A stretch of DNA of 64,000 bases from Cyrtodaria siliqua (taxonomy: Eukaryota > Mollusca > Bivalvia > Adapedonta > Hiatellidae). The translations under genes and the position numbers were made by a program. A model generated the notes under the pieces. The model ran no database searches, was not told where the DNA came from, and saw nothing but the letters and a program-made list of their open reading frames with translations. Shown piece by piece: positions 12,501 to 21,500 of the stretch. The DNA lies in the NCBI GenBank assembly GCA_037043455.1, contig JAWPHD010003087.1, positions 62,001-126,000 of the forward strand, given 5' to 3'. Position 1 is the stretch's first letter. Every line of letters begins with the position of its first letter.

Positions 12501-15500
12501 TTTTTTTTTATTTGTAGTCAAGTTTGTGACCTTTGTTAAATATACAGTTTATATGTTACAAATTCAGGTATTTCATAGTAATGTTATTTTATAAGCTTCA
12601 GGCATTAAATACACGGAAATCATTTTTTTGTTCCAAAAGTCAGGTCTAATTTAAAAGATAGTATTCAATTGTTTTTTTCTCGCAGTTACTGTTCATTTTT
12701 CATGACATCATGCTCATTTATTATGATCAATTAGCTCACACATAAATGTAATGTCTAAAAGAAGCAAAATAAAAGTACAGAATACACAGGTTAATGTGTG
12801 CACTGACCCACATGGAGTTTTCGTCATCTACAATCCATTTAGGCAATGCTATTCCAAATGTTGTCACTGAAAAAAGGGAAAAAAAGATTGCGAATAAAAA
12901 TACGAATAAATCCTGAAAATCACATACGAGTTCTTAACAAAGGTGTGATGTAGTGAAAGGGAATGCAAATAAACACAGAGTCTGATTGATTGTGTTTCAG
13001 CACATTTTAGGCTATGTATGTTTGTCAATTTTTGGTGGTGGAGGCAGACCACCCACTTATTCATGGGTAGAACCAGTACTGTATACCTCCCACCAGCCAT
13101 AAGAATCGACACATATTAAACAAAGAGCAATGCCAAGGGTACATAACACTAGCGGATCCAGGGGGGGGCGCACCCGGCGCGCGCCCCCCCTAAAATGTCC
13201 GGATCATACATGTATGTCCATGTTACTATAGATAAAATATCAAACAATTTCGTTGCACGCCCTCAGTATAAAAAAGTTTCTCGCTCGCTTCGCTCGCTCG
13301 CCGCATAATGGCTAATGTGTGGTTTAATTAACACATTGTTAAATCCTTTTATTTGGAAACGGACTTTTTTATTCATACATGTATGTCCATGTTACTGTAG
13401 ATAAAATATCAAACAATTCCGTTGCACGCCCTCAGTATAAAAAAGTTTCTCGCTCGCTCGACGCATAATGGCTAATGAGTGGTTTAATTAACACATTGTT
13501 AAATCATTTTATTTGGAAACGGACTTTTTTATTCATACATGTATGTCCATGTTACTGTAGATAAAATATCTAACAATTTCGATGCACGCCCTCAGTATAA
13601 AAAAGTTTCTCGCTCGCTTCGCTCGCTCGACGCATAATGGCTAATGTGTGGTTTAATTAACACATTGTTAAATCCTTTTATTTGGAAACGGACTTTTTTA
13701 TTCATACATGTATGTCCATGTTACTGTAGATAAAATATCAAACAATTCCGTTGCACGCCCTCAGTATAAAAAAGTTTCTCGCTCGCTCGACGCATAATGG
13801 CTAATGAGTGGTTTAACTAACACATTGTTAAATTCTTTTATTTGAAAACGGACTTTTTTACCCTATCAATGCACTACCGCAACCGTTTTATGAGGCTATA
13901 GACGGACCCGAAAATTGACCAAAATCTTACGCCCCCCCTAAGCTGAAATCCTGGATCCGCCCCTGCATAATACACCTGTCAAAAGACGATTTAACATGTA
14001 AAGTAAAAGGTATGTGTCAGATACATAATTTGAGTTTTGACTGAAAAAACATCTTATAAACAGGAATGTCGGAGAGCAGATCAAGTGCCCTGAATGGCCT
14101 TGCAAGTGGCCCAGACATAGATGGAAGGAATGTCAGTATTGGATGAATGCCCCAGGATGGACCATTATGAAGACCTTGATGTTTGACCTGACCCCAAACC
14201 CAGTAAAGTTTCTCCGCAAGGAAGTGAACGCACAGAATGAGTTATTGTTCACGGATAGATTAAAGGATGTACAGACAACCCTATATGTAAATATGTCCCA
14301 TTTACTATACTATTTATTTACAGTCATACTCATTACTACCATCTACCATATTCAATGCTTTGCATAAAACGATATTGTTGATTTTTAACATTAACATTAC
14401 TGAGTGATTAGAACCCCAGCATACCTCCCGGCCCATCAGGATTGCCATGTTCCTCCCAGTTTTTCTTCGATTCTTCATCTGTCAACCTGAAATTAACAAA
14501 AAATTACAACTGTATTTAAAACAATAGCGCCATTTTTAACTACCAGCTAAGGGTTATTCCATTAAAATATACTAAAGTGTTCAAGTTTATGAGAAGGGAC
14601 ATACATCTGCACTGGATAACTGATAAGGAAGAACTGTATAAAGTTTCATGACCATAGGTAAATATTTTGCCAAGTTATGAGCTAGGTTAGGTTGCAGGTT
14701 GAAGTTTTATGAAAATGAGCATAACTCTGCCAAAATGAAGGTCAAGAGTTATTGGACATGTGTCACAACATTTCGTTGGTTAAGATGAAAATGTGTGTGA
14801 AGTTTCATAAACATGGGTCAAATAATGTTCACATTATGGCCAGTTATGAGATAGTGTTATGAAAAGGGGCATAACTCTGCTAAAAGGAGTCAGAGATCTT
14901 GGAAACAATATTCTCAGTGATAAGATGAATATGTGTCTGTGTAAAGTTTCATGAACCTAGGTCAAATATTTCTGAATTTATAGCGATGAGGATTGCATCA
15001 CGGTATTTTGTGCCTGAAATGTGTCGTATCAAACATGGTGATCAGACAATAAAGGGTTAACTCAGGTCTGCTATATACTCACGCTGCATAAGCTTTAGCC
15101 ACTCTCATGAACATCTTACTGTCCCCCGTCTCCTTGTCAGGATGGAACATCAAACTCAACTTTCTGTATGCCTTCTTGATATCTCTGTCAGTGGCACCCT
15201 ATCAAGCAAAACAGAAGTATACATCTATGTTATAATTATTACAAACTTTTTTTCTTTCTGACAGGCTCAATAAACAAAGAAGTGTAAAACTGACACTATA
15301 ACAAAGATCTGTGAACGGCTGTATGCATCCATTTTTTTTTTCTTCAATAATGAAATATTAGAAGTCTGTCTTACAAAAAGAATTGAAAATGTTCAGAACA
15401 TGTTCAACATGTTCACATGACACCAGGGTATCATGAAGTCTGAAAGCAGGCAAAATGAACTCGTTTTTCATTAACACATGTTGTAGTTAAGGAGTCAACA

Positions 15501-18500
15501 CAGTTATATATAAATGCAGTAACAATTACCCGGTCAATCTGGAGGATCTGGAAGGGGTCGTATTCAGTGTAATCCATTTTGATTAATGACACCTTGTAGG
15601 CAAGCAAAACAAATATTACCCATCCGAATATCAGACCTAGCTTTCTGAAAAGTAAAATAAGCATACATGTAATATCTCACTCTGTTTGACCGAATTTCGT
15701 CTGTTCAGAAGTCGAAAATCTATGCAATTTGGACATTTCACTGAAAAAATTATGGAATGAAAACAAATTTAAAAGCTGTTTAATGACATTTTCCTATTTT
15801 ATTTTATCATTAAATGCTTTAAAATGGTTAAATGTATGAAAATATTTGATAAAACCTCACATATATACCTTATGCTTAAAAGATCTCCCAGATTTTGGAC
15901 AAATCTCCCTTGAACAATTCTTAAATCTCCCAGATTGTGGCTTCAATAGTATGACATGTATGAATTATAAGTATTACAGCTAAAATTCAAACGTAAAATA
16001 TTAAAGCTGCTATCCTACCAATAACAGCCAAATTTTACAACATGTGGAGTACGGTCTCTATGACATCACAGTGTTACTAAGTACACCATGCTACAAAAAA
16101 GTCTGTCTCAGCTCGTTGGTTATTTAAACACCTTGATGGGCGTACTTGATGGGCTACACTCATCTCGGTGTTTAAATAAGCCAACTCGCTGAGACCAGAC
16201 TCTTTCTATTACGTATATCATAATTACTTAGAACTTACATGGCCTTTTTTCTTGTACTTATCCATGATGTTTTAACCTGTGTCCTTTGTCGTTTCTCCAC
16301 ACATGGCGGACAGTGACAGAGTCTGCTGTTTCTCTGTTTCTCATCTGAAATCAAATGTGTAATCGTCAATCTATTTGCAAGCAGCTTGCTGACAGGAAGG
16401 ACAAGACATGGTTGCTGTACGATTGGGGAGGCCAGCAAACTCCCCGCAGTAGTTACTTCCCCTTTCTCTTACAGTAACCACTGCCACCACACTAATTTAT
16501 AGCTGAAATCCAGCTACGTTTAATCTTTTGGTTAATTATTTTTAAGTCAATATTTCAACTTGCATTGTTCATAATATAGGAAAATAGTGTAAAAAACGGT
16601 ATCTGGTTACAAAAAGAATTTATTTATTTTAAAAAAATCAGTTTTAGCGAATATGAACACCGGTTACTTGGTTACTTGTTAACAAACATGTATTCCGCTG
16701 AGAACATTACAGAAGCTGTACGTAAATTTAATAAAGAGATTACACCCAAGCCAAAACAGGTTGAATGTTTTCAACATCTTCCTGAAGGTGATGATGTTAT
16801 TGCCAATTGCCTGTTGGTTACGGCAAGAGTTTGCTGTTCCAGTGTATCGCCATTTTTGTAATCACATGGCCTCAGCTATCGTCACATCATTTATGTGGTG
16901 GCAGGGATTGTGGGCTACAATATCACCGTGTGGAAGTTGCCAAGTCAGGTGTAATCAACTAGACAACATAACCTCTGTGTCACATGTAAAGCGCTTCAGT
17001 GGCCCGGATAGTCAAGACGTTGCTTCTAAAACTTTCCTGCCTCTCACCGCTGCAGGTTCAAATAAATGCCCCCCTTTTCAAAAATGTTACACCCCCAGGG
17101 GCGTTTAATAGGGATTATACGATATTATATATGTCTAATTTTCACCATGTTTGGTTTGAAAATTGTCTCATTAAGATCTTGGATGAATTGGACATTGAAA
17201 CAAGAGGCCCAAGAGAGCCTGTGGACACTCTACTTGCTAAATATAAAGTTTATGTATAATATCATTCAACCGGAACATGGCGATGACATAGCAACTTGGC
17301 AGGGATGATCATAGCAACTAGGCTTGGTACTGATCATCCCTGGCTCCTTGAAATCCATTCCGGGCCTGTCTCATTTTGCAGACAAGGAGCCCGTCAGGCC
17401 TGTCTAAAAAAAAAAAATATATATATCCCCAAAAAAATCATTTTTACTGGATCTCAAGCTCAAGTTTCTCAAGACAAAATACTCCCATGTGTATTGTGAA
17501 CTGTGAAAACACTTGCAATAAAGTAATTAAAATGTGTTATACACACATTGAAACAATAAGAAGTTTGAATATTTTCCCTGGCTTCGTGTCGGCAGTTTGT
17601 CACAACTTTGAGGTCGACAATTGTTGACATAAAACTCATTATTCTGCTATTAGGGTTGTGTTTTCTTTCCTTTGTGATAAGAAATACCGTTTTTTGTCAC
17701 TAAAAACACACTAATGCATGAAAACAAAATCGTTATTGATGGTATTTCGATTGAATGTTTGTGAAATGTTCGGGCCGTAATAGTGAGGTGTCATAGTAGT
17801 TTGGATGGTACATAATTTCGGATAAATATACTGTATATGTATAAATACAGATATAAAGTATATTTCTATTCATTATTTAAGGTGTAAGGAGTTCCTGGAA
17901 TCCTACTTTTAAATGAATTCTAGTCCAGGCTCCTAATTCTTTACTTGGAGAAAGTGGTGACAAAAAGATAAAATATAGCCAGAGGAGGCTCTGATAGTCT
18001 CATAAAACCTGATTAAATATTTGGCTCCAAGTTTAGCTCCAGTTTCACCAAGTCGGCTCTGATTATTATCGTTTGGCAAAAGTGCTAGTACTCTCCTTTG
18101 CATTGATTATAATTTACTATGTAATATTCTATTCTAACATATTTTAAATGAAGTGGTAAATAAGTCCGCTGACCAGGGAGCATAAAGTGTTAGCAAAAAG
18201 AAAAATATAGTCAGAGGAGGTTCTGAGCTTGATTAATACATACTCCACTGTTACTGGTCCGATCTGGCTGGTTTTCGAACTTATCCGAGCTTTCATTGAT
18301 ATTAACAACCTGTTAAAGTTTGGTAAAGATCGGTTGAGATATGAAGGCCCTATCGTCTTAACGAGACAAAAGTTAACGAGACAAAAGTTAACGACAGACG
18401 GACGACGGACAACTCACCATCCCATAAGCTCTTTTGGCCCTTGGCCAGTAGAGCTAAAAACACACATAATGTTAAGTATCAGGGCACTCAAATATGTTTG

Positions 18501-21500
18501 TATAATTATGTTATTGTGAATGATAATGTACATGTAAACTATGTAACAATATTAAGTATGTCTTAATGATTATATATTTCAGAGTGTGACTGTTATCGGT
18601 TACCATGTATATGACGTACGCACATACTTGTTCAAGAGGAACACTATAACTCTTCGTATTTTCAATACAACCCTGAAATACACATACAGTAACAGTTAGC
18701 TTACTTGCCTATTGTCCCAGAGGTCAAAGGTTCAATTCTCAATGAGGTGACACCTCAGTTCTTGAAACTCACAAACGTATAACCTTACTCGGACATGGTA
18801 CCAAAAAAGTATGCCATACTTTGGGGGAGGTGTTCTACGGTCATACTTTTACTATTTAACAAACTACCTACAAATGCATAGCTGCACATAATATTCTAAA
18901 AAGGGTGTTTGCAGTATAGACAGATCTTTGTAAGCCCTAATAAAAGTATACCTGTGTTTACAGTAACATTGCTGAAAGAAATAGGGTAGGTAGGCATTTT
19001 TTTTGGGGGGGAAGTTACATTTAAGGTGGCAATGAGCTTTGGTGAATGAGAAAATGTGGTATTTTAAAAACTACAGTAGACATGGTAGATAACAATATGA
19101 AGTTGTGTAAGTTTTATTGTTTCCCAAAAGGCCTGGCAACAACTGGCTCTTTTCCCAAACACTTGCAATTATTGCAAAGGGGTAAAACAGTTTTATTTAT
19201 GCAAGTCAGGAAGAGGGTCAGCTCCAACAGCAGCACAATGAGCACATGAGTCTGATTTTATATCGGCAGTGCTCAAAGTTTTTTTATTTTTTATTTTTTT
19301 ATATAAAACTTTATTCAATTCAAACATATATATAACAACATGTTGCATACATATCAACTTGCATTTTATCTATCTATCAGTTTGTCTTTCTTTCTGCTTT
19401 CTTTCCTGTCATTTTCTTTCTTTCATTCTTTATTAAGTGTTCGTTTTCATTTCTTTAAGATGAGATCCACCATCTAGTTGTGTAAGGAATACTGATTACC
19501 TCCCCTTTACCTTTATATGGATTTAGCAAAATGAAAAGTCAGACTGGTCACCTTGTTTATATTATAAACCTGTGTGCGCCCCTTAGCTATATTTTGCTAG
19601 GTTTTTATTATCGGCATATATGGGTCACGATGGTCTAGCACGTGAAAGCTTTGTATTAAGACACGAATGGCACGTGTCTTGCACCAAAAACAAACCTGTT
19701 GATGTTTTCAAAGCAAAAACTAGTCTTGTTATATAGTGTATTTCAAAGGATTAACATCTCTCTCTGTATATAGTGAATTCAAAAGGATTAACATGACTTA
19801 TGACACTATTATTGGTGTTCGGTAAGTAAATACTAAAGCAAATTGTTAAACCTTTCTATGATGTTCTGTTGTCTGTTTGTATGTTTTAAGTATGCATGTT
19901 TTATGCTTTTTTCATATCTGAATATTCTTAAAAAATCAGACGAGTCATGTTTATTTTCACAGTTGAGGTAGGACTTAATTGTAAATGCAAAATCCTATTA
20001 ATGCCATGACTTTAGTTACCTCACTGTAACTTTCCTGATTTATTTTGTAGCCTAATATGATATATTTAAGCTGTGCCATGTTTTTTTCGTATCCGCATTG
20101 ATTAAATATGACTTGTATGTGTTTCCAAAAGGACTGTAGAGCATTGCACTCAATGAAGAAGTGGTTGTATGTGTCTACTTTGTTGCAGTTTAGAAAATTA
20201 TTTTAAGAGACAGGCCCAGGGCTTGTTGCTTCTGAAAATGGACAGGCACTGATTTAAAATGGACAGGCCCTGATTTAAAATGGAAAGGTCCAATATTTTT
20301 TTTATAGTGGAAATGTGTCTTTATTCGTTTTTATAGCACACATTTGTTATGTATGTATTACTCAAACTCAGAACCTCCCCTGACTATATTTTACTTTTTG
20401 TTACCACTTTATGCTCCCTAGTCAGCAGTCTTATTTATCACTTCGTTAGAATAGAATATTACATTGAAATTTACAACCGATGCAAAGGAGATTACTATCA
20501 CTTTTGCCAAACGATAATAATCAGAGCCGACTTGGTGAAACTGGAGCCAAATTTTTAATCAGGTTTTATTAGACTATCAGGGCCTCCTCTGGCTATATTT
20601 TTCATTTTGTCACCACTTTCTCCAAGTTAAAGAATTAGGAGCCTACAGTAAAATTCATTTAAAAGTAGGATTCCAGGAACTCCTTACACATGATAAAAGA
20701 AAGAATGATGGATTAAATAATGAATAGAAATGTTTTACTTATTCGATTATGTAAAAAAAAAAAAAAAAAAAAATCCGAAATTATGTACCATCCGAACTAC
20801 TATGACACCGCACTTTGACGGCCCGAAAATTTCACAAACATTCAATCGAAATACCATCAATTAGGAACTTTTTTCATACATGAATGTGTTTAGAGTGACA
20901 AAAATGGTATTTCTTATCAAAGAGGAAAGAATACACAACCCTAATAGCAGGATAATGTAGTTTTACGTCAGAAATTGTCGATCTCAAAGTTGTGACAAAC
21001 TGCCGACACTATGGCGACACTACGCCAGGCAAAATATTCAAACTTCTTACTGTTTCAATTTGTGTTTAACACATTTCAATTACTTTATTGCAAGTGTTTT
21101 CATAGTTCATAATACACATGGGAGTATTTTGTCTTGAGGATCTTGAGATCAAGTCAAAAAAAACAAAATTTTTTTTTTTTTGTTTTTTTTAGACAGACCC
21201 ACGGGCTCCTTGTATGCAAAATGAGACAGGCCCGGAATGGATTTCGAGGAGCCCCAGGCGTCGGACTATCCTATTCTTGGAGCACTGATCGGTACGACAG
21301 GTTGCCTGGAACTGTGATTATTAACAAACCTTTTACAAACCTTTTTGTGGTACTTGTCGAACAATTTAACAATCGATTCTTTATGGAGAGTGCATGCCAT
21401 AACATTGAGCGCTTCCATGTGCTGGCATTTTTAAAACTGTACAGCCAAAACATCACTGAGAGATGTCATTTTGACTGTTTTATACATGCGCACCATATAC

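Noticed and set aside
21246..21290. Possible ancestral sequence of the 48-bp array (cgtcggactatcctat...gcactgatc)
   Set aside because: Short matching words occur in the right order, but with indels and only ~20 matched bases. Not strong enough without a statistical alignment.
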